Positions 28,122 through 35,611 of a DNA stretch of 64,000 nucleotides are shown here, one piece after another (within the stretch, counting starts at the first letter, position 1; each line of letters opens with the position of its first letter). The DNA is taken from positions 1 to 64,000 of the forward strand of contig NZ_JNXT01000044.1 in the NCBI RefSeq assembly GCF_000716675.1, written 5' to 3'. Both the position numbers and the translations under genes were made by a program. This DNA is from Streptomyces alboflavus (lineage in GTDB: Bacteria > Actinomycetota > Actinomycetes > Streptomycetales > Streptomycetaceae). The notes beneath the pieces are model-generated. The model was not told the DNA's origin and ran no database searches. It saw only the letters and a list, made by a program, of their open reading frames with translations.

Positions 28122-28970
28122 ATGTGGAACGGCGACGCACTCGACCTCGACGCCTATCTGGCGCGCCTCGGGTATGAAGGGGACCGCTCGCCCTCGCTCG
28201 CGACGCTGCGTGCCCTGCACCGGGCCCATGTGCTCTCCGTTCGCTGGGAGAACGTCGAGGCGGTGCTGCGCAAGTACCGGCCGCTCGACCTGGAGTCCGT
28301 CCAGGCCAAGCTGATCGGCTCCCGCCGTGGCGGGACCTGCTTCGAGCACGTCACCCTGTACGCGGCCGCCCTGGAACGGCTCGGGTTCCGGTTCGTCGTG
28401 GTGCAGGGGCGGGTGCAGATGGGCGAGACGAAGATCCGGCCCGAGACGCACGCCGCAGTGATCGTGGAACTTGACGGGAAGCGCTGGCTCAGTGACGTCG
28501 GGTTCGGGGCCAGCCCCCTGGAGCCCATCGAGGTGACCGACGCGACCGACGTGAACGACGGCACCTGGGCGTACCGGCTGCGGCGCCAGGAGGTCACCCC
28601 CGGCGCCGACGGCTGGGCGCTCTACCAGCCCGCGGGCAAGGGGCTTCCCGACAACTCCGGCGACGGCTGGACGGTCCGGCACACCTTCACGCTCCACCCG
28701 CAGTACCCCACCGACCTGCGCGTCACCAACCACTTCGGCGCCAGCAGCCGCCACTCGGCCTTCGGCGACCGCGTCTTCGTGCAGCGCCTGCACCCGGACC
28801 GGCTGCACCTCCTGGACAACCGGCAGCTGACCACGGTCACGCCGGGGCGGCCCGGCCCGCCGGAGAGCCGGGAGCTGGCGGCGCACGAGGTGCCCCAGGT
28901 GCTCGCCGACGTCTTCGGCGTCGAGCTGTCGGCCGAGGACGCCGAGCTGCTGCTGCCCAAGCTGGTCTGA
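28122..28970 (+). CDS. nat: Arylamine N-acetyltransferase
   Basis: This 282-residue cytosolic enzyme transfers acetyl from acetyl-CoA to arylamines or hydrazines through a Cys-His-Asp triad. All three residues are visible: Cys73 in RRGGTCFEH, His110 in PETHAAVIVELDGKRWL and Asp125 in SDVGFG. Their spacing matches the family. The N-terminus (ALDLDAYLARLGYEGDRSPSLATLRALHRAHVLSVRWEN) is standard, although RWENVEA replaces the usual PFENLD. The ATG has AAGGAG nine bases upstream. It is read after the tRNA terminator, probably from its own promoter. In related actinobacteria such enzymes can also close amide bonds in natural-product assembly, but no biosynthetic cluster is present here. Confidence 0.94.
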   Translation: MWNGDALDLDAYLARLGYEGDRSPSLATLRALHRAHVLSVRWENVEAVLRKYRPLDLESVQAKLIGSRRGGTCFEHVTLYAAALERLGFRFVVVQGRVQMGETKIRPETHAAVIVELDGKRWLSDVGFGASPLEPIEVTDATDVNDGTWAYRLRRQEVTPGADGWALYQPAGKGLPDNSGDGWTVRHTFTLHPQYPTDLRVTNHFGASSRHSAFGDRVFVQRLHPDRLHLLDNRQLTTVTPGRPGPPESRELAAHEVPQVLADVFGVELSAEDAELLLPKLV

Positions 28971-29072
28971 GGTGGTCGGCCCGCCGGTCCCGGGCGTCGG
29001 GGCCGCCGCGCCCGGGCGTCGGGCCCGCCGGTCCGGGGTGCATCGGCCCTTCGGCCCGGGAGCGTCCGTTCC

Positions 29073-30161
29073 TCAGTCCGGGAGCAGCGCGAGGGTCAGG
29101 TCGCGCAGGCGGGCCGGGTCCGCGACGACCTCGTACGACGTGACCCTGCCCGATCTCACCGTGAGGGTGAGGGCGAGCAGGAGGCGGCCGCGCGGGGCGA
29201 CGACGATGCCGGGGGTGCCGTCGAGGAGGAGCACGGCCGCGTGCCGGGCGTTGCGGGCGAGCAGGACCGTCTCGCGGGCCACCGCCTCGGCGCCTTGGAT
29301 CTCGGCGGCCGTGCCCGGCGGGAGCACTGCCGGGTCGGCGCGGCGGACCACGTCCGGGGCGAGTACCGCCAGGAGGGCCCCGAGGTCGCCGCCGCGGGCC
29401 GCGGCGAGGAAGGCCTCGACTGCCCGCCGGTGCCCGGCCGGGTCCGTCTGCGGGCGGGCCGGGTCCGCCTGCGGGACGGCCGGGGTGCCGCGCACCTTGC
29501 TGCGGGCGCGGCTCGCCAGCTTCTTCGCGGCCACCGGTGAGCGCTCCACGATGGCCGCGATCCGGTCGAAGGGCACGGCGAAGGAGTCGTGCAGCACGAA
29601 GGCGACCCGCTCCGCCGGGCCCAGCGTGGCGAGGACCACGAGCAGGGCGCGGCCCACCGACTCGATCAGGAGCGCCTCCTCCTCGGGGGTGTGCGCGTCG
29701 GCGGCGGCGATGTGGTCGGGGATCCGGCCGCCGACGAAGTCCTCCCGGCGGGTGCCGCGGGTGCGGAGCATGTCCAGGCAGACGCGGGAGACGACGGTCG
29801 TCAGCCAGGCGGGCAGGTTCTCCACCGGCTCGGGCAGGTTCTCCACCGGCTCGGGGTGGTCGGGAGCTGGATTGGGACGGTCGGGAGCTGGCTCGGGGCT
29901 GCCGGGAGCCGGACCGGGGTGGTCGGGAGCCGGGCCGGGGCCGCCGGGGTCCGGCTCGGCGCGGTCGGGGTCCGGATCGGGGCTGCCGGGCGCCGGGCCG
30001 CGGCGTCCCCGGGCCCCGGCGGCCGTGCGGCTCAGGCGCAGCCACGTCTCCTGCACCGCGTCGTCCGCCTCGTGCAGCGAGCCCAGCATGCGGTACGCGA
30101 TGCCCCGCAGCCGCCCGCGCTGCGCCTCGAAGCGGTCCGCCAGTGCGGCCGGCTCGTCCAT
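29073..30161 (-). CDS. ECF sigma factor with SnoaL-like C-terminal domain (ECF41 type)
   Basis: This 362-residue sigma factor has region 2 at about residues 5-50 (FEAQRGRLRGIAYRMLGSLHEADDAVQETWLRL) and region 4 at about 165-215 (LATLGPAERVAFVLHDSFAVPFDRIAAIVERSPVAAKKLASRARSKV). A SnoaL-like C-terminal extension (about 235-355) ends VTSYEVVADPARLRDL. That ending corresponds to the regulatory NPDKL box of ECF41 factors. In ECF41 the C-terminal domain replaces an anti-sigma factor. Between regions 2 and 4 lies a Pro/Asp/Glu-rich insertion of some 65 residues with internal repeats (PEPVENL twice), not normal for the family. Its promoter carries an ECF41-like motif (30198-30225), implying autoregulation. 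It is divergent from an azoreductase gene, typical ECF41 company. Confidence 0.87.
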   Translation of the reverse strand: MDEPAALADRFEAQRGRLRGIAYRMLGSLHEADDAVQETWLRLSRTAAGARGRRGPAPGSPDPDPDRAEPDPGGPGPAPDHPGPAPGSPEPAPDRPNPAPDHPEPVENLPEPVENLPAWLTTVVSRVCLDMLRTRGTRREDFVGGRIPDHIAAADAHTPEEEALLIESVGRALLVVLATLGPAERVAFVLHDSFAVPFDRIAAIVERSPVAAKKLASRARSKVRGTPAVPQADPARPQTDPAGHRRAVEAFLAAARGGDLGALLAVLAPDVVRRADPAVLPPGTAAEIQGAEAVARETVLLARNARHAAVLLLDGTPGIVVAPRGRLLLALTLTVRSGRVTSYEVVADPARLRDLTLALLPD

Positions 30162-30197
30162 CGGTCACCTTTCCCTCGCGTGCTCCGTCACCTCCTT

Positions 30198-30225
30198 GAC
30201 GTACCGGACCACATGGGATGTGACA
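30198..30225 (-). promoter_or_regulatory. ECF41-type promoter of the sigma factor gene
   Basis: On the minus strand, TGTCACA (30225-30219), 17 bases, then CGTC (30201-30198) match the ECF41 -35/-10 pattern TGTCACA-N16/17-CGTC. Transcription would begin near 30190, about 30 bases before the sigma ATG at 30161. Confidence 0.7.
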
Positions 30226-30239
30226 GGAGTTGAATCGAC

Positions 30240-31043
30240 GTGAGCACCATGGGTGACGCAGAGGTCATGGGGGACATCAGGGGCGGTGGACTGCTGCATC
30301 TGGACTCCGGCGCCGACCGGCGCGCGCAGTCCGTGACGCGGGCGCTGGGCGGTCTGTTCGCGCGGAGCTGGCGGGAGCGGTACGGGGACGCCGGGTACCG
30401 GCACCGGGACCTGGCCGCCGAGCCGGTGCCCCCGCTGGGCTCCGGCTTCGTCTCGCTCGGGACGCGTACGGAACGGCAGGGAGCCGTACCGCTCGCGAAG
30501 GTGGCCGCGCTGGCCGAGGGCGCCGACGAGGAGCGGGAGTGGGCGCTGACGCTGCCGCTGGTCGAGGAGGTGCGGGCGGCGGGGACCCTGCTGCTCGGGG
30601 TGCCCATGTACAACTTCGGGGTGCCCGCGGCGCTGAAGGCGTGGATCGACCGGGTGTCCTTCCCGGGGGCGTACACCGACCCGGACAGCGGGCGGTCGGT
30701 GCTCGGCCGGACGCGGGTCGTGGTGGTCGCCGCGTGCGGCGGTGGCTACGGGCCGGGCACGCCGCGCGAGGGCTGCGACTTCCAGGTGCCCTACCTGCGG
30801 GCGTTCTTCGGCGCCCTCGGGGTGCCCGACGAGGAGCTGCACGTCGTGCGGGCCGAGCTGACGCGGTCCGGGGACATCGCCGCGCTCGCCCCGTTCAAGG
30901 ACCTCGCGGCGGACTCGCTCGCGGCGGCGCGGGCGGCGGTCGCCGAGCTCGCCGTACGTCCTCACGGCAGGAGTGCCGTAGGTCCTCACGACAGGAGTGC
31001 CGTACGTCCTCACGACAGGCGTCCGGACGCTCTCCACATGTGA
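30240..31043 (+). CDS. FMN-dependent NADH-azoreductase-like flavodoxin-fold oxidoreductase
   Basis: This 267-residue protein has the flavodoxin-2/AzoR fold. It begins LLHLDSGADRRAQSVTRALGGLFARSW (phosphate loop), then has the FMN-binding GVPMYNFGVPAALKAWIDRVSFPGAYT and VVVVAACGGGYGPG. Members reduce quinones and azo compounds with NAD(P)H. The GTG start has AGGAG nine bases upstream; a nearby ATG at 30249 is possible. After the domain ends (about residue 237) the protein runs through a 24-residue tail encoded by three 24-bp tandem repeats. It is divergent from the ECF41-like sigma gene, and ECF41 loci usually pair with such oxidoreductases, so it is a likely regulon member. Confidence 0.85.
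   Translation: MSTMGDAEVMGDIRGGGLLHLDSGADRRAQSVTRALGGLFARSWRERYGDAGYRHRDLAAEPVPPLGSGFVSLGTRTERQGAVPLAKVAALAEGADEEREWALTLPLVEEVRAAGTLLLGVPMYNFGVPAALKAWIDRVSFPGAYTDPDSGRSVLGRTRVVVVAACGGGYGPGTPREGCDFQVPYLRAFFGALGVPDEELHVVRAELTRSGDIAALAPFKDLAADSLAAARAAVAELAVRPHGRSAVGPHDRSAVRPHDRRPDALHM
30951..31022. repeat. Three tandem 24-bp repeats in the azoreductase 3' end
   Basis: Units 30951-30974, 30975-30998 and 30999-31022 differ from one another at one to three positions. They are in frame and encode a repeated VRPH(G/D)R(S)-type octapeptide, extending the protein beyond its conserved fold. Confidence 0.85.
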
Positions 31044-31071
31044 GAAATGTCCTGATCGATACATTTGAGGC

Positions 31072-31548
31072 ATGTGGAGCAGCCCGGGCCGCCCCGGCAG
31101 GACCGTCGCCGCCGTCTGCGGCATGGCCCTGACGGCCGTGCTCTGCGGCGGCTGCGCCGAGCACGGCGGTCTGTACGTGGAGGGGCCCGCGCTGCGGCCC
31201 TCGCGGATCAGCGGGCCCGTGTACGTCGCCGACGCGCTCGGCTCGCCGCTGCAGAAACCGGCCGTCGTCGGGCTCACCGACGACGTCGCGATGTCCTCGC
31301 TGCGCTGGAAGGGCTGGGGCGGGCCTACCGCGCGCGCCACCGGGAGGCTGAGCGGCACCTGGTGTCTGCCCGGGTGCTCGCGGGAGCCGTACGCCGCGAC
31401 CCTGACGCTCAGCGGCGTCGAGCGGCAGGACGCGGCCGCGTACGCCTACCGGCGGGCGACCGTCGAACCGGAGCGGCCCGAGGCGCTGCCGCCCGCCGCG
31501 GTGAACGTGCAGTTCCAGGGGATCCGGCTGATGGTCCCGGAGTTCTGA
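31072..31548 (+). CDS. Putative lipoprotein
   Basis: This 158-residue protein has a signal peptide (RPGRTVAAVCGMALTAVLCGGC) ending in a lipobox LCGGC, so it should be lipid-anchored at the outer membrane face. The mature part is predicted beta-rich (SGPVYVADALGSPLQKPAVVGLTDDVAMSSLRWKGWG) with a pair CLPGC that may be oxidised. No named domain was recognised. It ends six bases before the histidine kinase gene on the same strand. Lipoprotein-kinase pairs, such as CseA with CseC, suggest a sensory accessory role; this is inference. It starts 29 bases after the azoreductase stop. Confidence 0.75.
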   Translation: MWSSPGRPGRTVAAVCGMALTAVLCGGCAEHGGLYVEGPALRPSRISGPVYVADALGSPLQKPAVVGLTDDVAMSSLRWKGWGGPTARATGRLSGTWCLPGCSREPYAATLTLSGVERQDAAAYAYRRATVEPERPEALPPAAVNVQFQGIRLMVPEF

Positions 31549-31554
31549 GCCGCC

Positions 31555-32916
31555 GTGGGGCTGCGGACGAAGATCGGGATCGCCATCGCGGGCACGGCCG
31601 CCGTGGTGTCGGTCGTGATCGGTCTGCTCGTGCACCACCGGACGGTCGAGGCGCAGTACGCGAGCGCCCGCAGCCAGGCCAGGGACCGGCTGCAGACCGC
31701 CGTCCAGGACCACGCCGCCGGGATCGACGGCGACCGCACGCTGATCGACCCGCCCGATCTGCCGAGGCCCCTCGCCGACGCCGTGCGGCGGGGTAAATGG
31801 GGCAGCTATCTCGACTGGAGCGGGAAGGTGCCGCAGATGTGGGCGGCCAGCGTGTACCGCGACGAGGTCGTCGCCCTGAAGCGGCCCTACGAGCGGGAGG
31901 CCGAGACCGTCCGCGACCTCGACCGGGTGCTGTGGATCTCCGGCGCCATCGGGACCGCGCTCGCCTGTGTCGCCGGGCTGCTCGTCGCCACCCGGCTCGG
32001 GCGGCGGCTCACCGCGTCCGCGGACACCGCGCAGCGCATCGCCGACGGGGATCTGACCGCGCGCCTGCCGCTGCGCGGCCAGGACGAGATCACCAGGCTG
32101 ACCGCCGCCGTGAACACCATGGCCGACGCCCTCGCCGGGCGGCTGCGGGCCGAGCGCGAGGTCACCGCCAACATCGCGCACGAGCTGCGGACGCCGGTCG
32201 CGGGGATGGTCACCGCGGCCGGGCTTCTGCCGCCCGGGCGGCCCGCCGAACTGGTGCGGGAGTCCGCCGCGCGGTTGCGGGAGCTGGTCGACGACGTGAT
32301 CGAGGTGGCTCGGCTCGATGGCGCGGGGGAGGAGGTGCGGGTCGAGGTGTGCGGGGTGGGGGAGGTGGTGCGGCGGGCCGTCGCGGGGGTGCGGGCTGTT
32401 TCCGGGGGTGCTGAGGCCGGGCGTGCCGGGGCCGGGGGTGCCGAGGCCGGGGGTGATGGGGCCGGGGGTGCCGGGGGTGCTCCGAACGGGGTGCGCGTGG
32501 AGGTGGTGCGGGACGCCTCGGTCGAGACCGATCCTCGGCGGGTGGAGCGGATCGTGGTCAACCTCGTCAGCAACGCCCTGCGGCACGGGCGGGAGCCGGT
32601 CGTGGTGGAGGTCGACGGGGGTGTGGTGCGGGTGCGGGATGCCGGGGACGGCTTTCCTGAGGGGTTGCTCGCGGGTGGGCCGCAGCGGTTCCGCACGGGG
32701 GCGGAGGGGACCGGTCTCGGTCTCGGGCTCACCATCGCGGTGGGGCAGGCGAAGGTGCTGGGGGCGTCCTTGCGGTTCGCCAATCCGGACGGGGGCGGGG
32801 CTTTGGCGGAGCTGGACCTGACGGGGACCGTGGTCCACGCCGACCCCTCGCGCCTCGCCGACCCCTCGCGCCTCGCCGACCCCTCGCCCCGCGCCGACCC
32901 GCCGGACAGGCCCTAG
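31555..32916 (+). CDS. Sensor histidine kinase (HAMP-HisKA-HATPase), no adjacent response regulator
   Basis: This 453-residue membrane kinase has TM1 at about 7-26 and an extracytoplasmic sensor at about 27-125. TM2 is at about 128-150, and HAMP at 150-200 (RRLTASADTAQRIADGDLTARLPLRGQDEITRLTAAVNTMADAL). HisKA carries phospho-acceptor His209 (ANIAHELRTPVAG). The ATPase has an N-box (VNLVSNALRHG), G1 (DAGDGFPEG) and G2 (GTGLGLGLTIA). A Gly/Ala-rich insertion (about 280-305) splits HisKA from the ATPase. The C-terminus is a repeated DPSRLA. It starts at GTG six bases after the lipoprotein gene. No response regulator lies beside it, so it may signal to a distant partner. Its stop shares a CTAG with the convergent GNAT gene. 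Confidence 0.9.
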   Translation: MGLRTKIGIAIAGTAAVVSVVIGLLVHHRTVEAQYASARSQARDRLQTAVQDHAAGIDGDRTLIDPPDLPRPLADAVRRGKWGSYLDWSGKVPQMWAASVYRDEVVALKRPYEREAETVRDLDRVLWISGAIGTALACVAGLLVATRLGRRLTASADTAQRIADGDLTARLPLRGQDEITRLTAAVNTMADALAGRLRAEREVTANIAHELRTPVAGMVTAAGLLPPGRPAELVRESAARLRELVDDVIEVARLDGAGEEVRVEVCGVGEVVRRAVAGVRAVSGGAEAGRAGAGGAEAGGDGAGGAGGAPNGVRVEVVRDASVETDPRRVERIVVNLVSNALRHGREPVVVEVDGGVVRVRDAGDGFPEGLLAGGPQRFRTGAEGTGLGLGLTIAVGQAKVLGASLRFANPDGGGALAELDLTGTVVHADPSRLADPSRLADPSPRADPPDRP

Positions 32917-33392
32917 CGCAAGGGCTTCGCGAAGCAGCGGCTCAAGGGGGAGTCGCGGTAGTAGCCGAACTTGGGGCAGGGCTCGTAGGCGGTCGAGGTG
33001 TAGAGGGCTATGGCCTCGGGCTGCTTGCTGCCGGTTTCGAGGACCATGCGGGTGCGGCCCGCCTCGCGGGCGTCGGACTCCAGGGCCGCGAGGATGCGGC
33101 GGGCGAGGCCGAGGCCCCGGGCCTCCGGGGTGACGTACATGCGCTTGATCTCGGCATCCCCGTCGGCGTACCCCTCGCCGTTCTGGTCCATCGCGCGCCA
33201 GCCGCCCGTGGCCAGCGGGGTGCCCGCGTCGTCGTACGCGATGAGGTACAGGCCGTACGGCGGCTTGAACATGGCCGCGTCCAGCGGGGTCGCGTCGCCC
33301 TCGTCGCCGTAGCGCTCGGCGTATTCGAGCTGGACGCGGTCGTTGAGCTTGACGGCGTCCGGGTGGTCGAAGGCGACGGGCTGTATGTTCAT
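32913..33392 (-). CDS. GNAT family N-acetyltransferase
   Basis: This 159-residue protein has a complete GNAT fold: GLYLIAYDDAGTPLATGGWRAMD, AEIKRMYVTPEARGLGLARRILAALESDAREAG (acetyl-CoA loop with R-G-L-G-L-A), and RMVLETGSKQPEAIALYTSTAYEPCPKFGYYRDSPLSRCFAK. The substrate is not evident; similar proteins acetylate small amines. The ATG at 33392 has GGAG five bases upstream and is preferred to an ATG three codons earlier. The stop overlaps the convergent kinase stop within CTAG. Confidence 0.88.
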   Translation of the reverse strand: MNIQPVAFDHPDAVKLNDRVQLEYAERYGDEGDATPLDAAMFKPPYGLYLIAYDDAGTPLATGGWRAMDQNGEGYADGDAEIKRMYVTPEARGLGLARRILAALESDAREAGRTRMVLETGSKQPEAIALYTSTAYEPCPKFGYYRDSPLSRCFAKPLR

Positions 33393-33474
33393 GCTCTCCA
33401 TCGTACTTCTATGCAGGGCCGAGGGGGCGGCGACGGATTCCGGGCGCCTACCAGTGTGCCGGTATCGTGCCGGG

Positions 33475-34266
33475 ATGCTCACAGTGACCAGCGTGAATGT
33501 GAACGGCCTGCGTGCCGCCGCCAAGAAGGGCTTCGTGGAGTGGCTCGCCGGGACCGGCGCGGACGTGCTGTGTCTGCAGGAGGTGCGGGCCGAGCCGCAG
33601 CAGCTGCCGGACGAGGTCAGGGACCCGGAGGGCTGGTACGTCACGCACGCCCCGGCCGCCGCGAAGGGCCGCGCGGGGGTGTCGCTGTACACGCGGCGCG
33701 AGCCGGAGCGGGTGCGGGTGGGCTTCGGGTCGCAGGAGTTCGGCGGCAGCGGGCGGTACGTGGAGGCCGACCTGCCGGGCGTCACCGTCGCGAGCCTGTA
33801 CCTGCCCTCGGGTGAGGTCGGCACCGAGCGGCAGGACGAGAAGGTCCGGTTCATGGGGGAGTTCCTCACGTACCTGAAGGACCTCAGGGCGCGGGCCGCC
33901 GCCGACGGGCGTGAGGTCCTCGTCTGCGGGGACTGGAACATCGCCCACCAGGAGGCCGACCTCAAGAACTGGAAGGGCAACAAGAAGAACTCCGGCTTCC
34001 TGCCCGAGGAGCGGGCCTGGATGGGGGAGGTCTTCGAGGACTTCGGCGACGACGTGATGCGCGCGCTGCACCCGGACGTCGAGGGCCCCTACTCCTGGTG
34101 GTCCTACCGCGGCCGCGCCTTCGACAACGACACGGGCTGGCGCATCGACTACCACGTGGCGACGCCGGGCCTCGCCGGGCGCGCCGTCAAGGGCTACGTG
34201 GAGCGGGCCGCCACGCACGCCGAGCGCTGGTCGGACCACGCGCCGGTCACCGTCGTCTACGAGTAG
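33475..34266 (+). CDS. xthA: Exodeoxyribonuclease III
   Basis: This 263-residue DNA-repair nuclease/AP endonuclease has the full motif set. These are TVTSVNVNGLRAAAKKG, LCLQEVRAEPQQLP (metal-binding Glu), GVSLYTRREP, CGDWNIAHQEADLKNWKGNKKNSGFLPEERAWM, and WSYRGRAFDNDTGWRIDYHVATPGL. The catalytic WSDHAPVTVVYE is at the C-terminus. The leader is short and the ATG has GGG but no strong ribosome site. The last 25 bases of the gene are tandemly duplicated downstream (34242-34341). Confidence 0.94.
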   Translation: MLTVTSVNVNGLRAAAKKGFVEWLAGTGADVLCLQEVRAEPQQLPDEVRDPEGWYVTHAPAAAKGRAGVSLYTRREPERVRVGFGSQEFGGSGRYVEADLPGVTVASLYLPSGEVGTERQDEKVRFMGEFLTYLKDLRARAAADGREVLVCGDWNIAHQEADLKNWKGNKKNSGFLPEERAWMGEVFEDFGDDVMRALHPDVEGPYSWWSYRGRAFDNDTGWRIDYHVATPGLAGRAVKGYVERAATHAERWSDHAPVTVVYE

Positions 34267-34341
34267 GCCGGTCACCGTCGTCTACGAGTAGTCCGATCGG
34301 CGTCGTCCGCGAGTGGCTCGGTCACCGTCGTCGGGGAGTGG
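34242..34341. repeat. Four tandem 25-bp repeats starting in the 3' end of xthA
   Basis: Copy 1 (34242-34266) is the coding end of xthA including its stop. Copy 2 (34267-34291) is identical. Copies 3 (34292-34316) and 4 (34317-34341) are diverged. The second copy carries its own in-frame stop, so the protein is unaffected. The remaining bases to 34480 hold nothing else I recognise apart from the next promoter. Confidence 0.85.
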
Positions 34342-34480
34342 TCCGGGCGGCGGCCGGCGGGCGAAGTCGCGGCCAAAAGTCCGGCGGAGGGCTGTCCGGG
34401 CGCCGCGTGGCGTGGCAGATTGCGGTCGCGCTCGTCGTTCATGATGAGCGCGCCAACTGATCCTCGTGCGGGGGTGCTTC

Positions 34481-35578
34481 ATGTCTGCTGGTCCTTCCGG
34501 AGGTCTTTCCAGACGCGGGCTGCTGGCCGGTGCCGCGGGCGCGGTGGCGGGCGCGGGACTCGCGGGGGCGCTGCCCGCGGGCGCGGCGCACGCGGCGGCC
34601 GACGCGACCGCGGCGTCCCCGGGCGCCGCTCCGGCTCCGTACGCCAGCGGCCCCGGCATCCCCCCGGGCACCCCGCCCATCCTCGTCACCGAGCAGGCGA
34701 GCAAGCGGCTCCTCCTGCTCGACCCGCGCCGCCGCGTCTGGGACCCGGCGGCCGAACCGGGCGTCGTGCGCTGGCAGTTCTCACCGCTCGGCGACCCCCG
34801 CTACCGGGACCTCCAGCCCGAGGCCAGCTGGGTGTACCCGTGCGAGGCGAAGGTGCGCGTGCACCGCAAGCGGACCCTCGTGCTGACCACGGCGTCGTTC
34901 GGGTTCGTGGCCGCCGTCGAGTACCCCACGGGGCGCCGCTACTGGGGCGCCGCGCTCGGCCCCGGCGACGACCTCTTCAACCCGCACAGCGCGGAGGTCC
35001 TGCCGGACGGCAACGTCGCGGTGGCGTGCAGCTCCGGCGCGCTCGTGCGGTTGTACGCCGCCTCGCTCGGACCCACCGCGACGCGGTACGCCGAGGACCG
35101 CCTCAAGGGTGCGCACGGGCTGCACTGGGACCGCGCCCGCCGGGTCCTGTGGGCGCTCGGCGACGACGACCTGGTGGCGTACGCGGTCGGCGGCACCCCC
35201 GCGCGGCCCACGCTGACGCGGACGTCCGTGACCCCGCTGCCGGTCGCCGTGCCCGGGAAGACCGCGGGCGGGCACGACCTGTTCCCCGTCGCGGGCAGGC
35301 CGGGGCGGCTGTGGGTGACGACGAACGCGGGCGTGTTCCAGTACGACCGGCGCCACGGCACCTTCGTCCGCGACTACCCGGGCCACGAGCTGATCGACCG
35401 GGCGTCGGTGAAGGCCGTCGGCAACGACCCGCGCACCGGGCAGGTCCTCAGCACCGTGCCGGAGAAGGGCCTCGAAGAGACCTGGTGGACCACGAAGGTG
35501 GGCGTGCACCGGCCCACGGGGACGTACACGCTGGTCAACGGGGGGATCTACAAGGCGCGTTGGTGGCTGCCGCGCTGA
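34481..35578 (+). CDS. Tat-exported DUF6528-type beta-propeller-like protein
   Basis: This 365-residue protein has a twin-arginine signal (GGLSRRGLLAGAAGAVAGAGLAGAL...AHA) and so is secreted folded. The mature region has repeated strands such as PPILVTEQASKRLLLLDPRRRVWD, SFGFVAAVEYPTGRRYWGA, NPHSAEVLPDGNVAVACSSGALVRLY, GAHGLHWDRARRVLWALGDDDLVAYAV and RLWVTTNAGVFQYDRRHG. These resemble six or so blades of a beta-propeller, as in DUF6528. No catalytic residues can be named. The ATG follows GGGGG; an upstream GTG five codons earlier is also possible. It may bind or process extracellular glycans, but that is only a guess from the fold. Confidence 0.72.
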   Translation: MSAGPSGGLSRRGLLAGAAGAVAGAGLAGALPAGAAHAAADATAASPGAAPAPYASGPGIPPGTPPILVTEQASKRLLLLDPRRRVWDPAAEPGVVRWQFSPLGDPRYRDLQPEASWVYPCEAKVRVHRKRTLVLTTASFGFVAAVEYPTGRRYWGAALGPGDDLFNPHSAEVLPDGNVAVACSSGALVRLYAASLGPTATRYAEDRLKGAHGLHWDRARRVLWALGDDDLVAYAVGGTPARPTLTRTSVTPLPVAVPGKTAGGHDLFPVAGRPGRLWVTTNAGVFQYDRRHGTFVRDYPGHELIDRASVKAVGNDPRTGQVLSTVPEKGLEETWWTTKVGVHRPTGTYTLVNGGIYKARWWLPR

Positions 35579-35611
35579 GCCCCGGCCTGCCGGGCCCCGG
35601 TCGTCCGACCT

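Noticed and set aside
27925..28200. tRNA-Ala as an integration site of a mobile element
   Set aside because: No integrase gene follows, and no direct repeat of the tRNA 3' end was seen; the next bases are a normal terminator.
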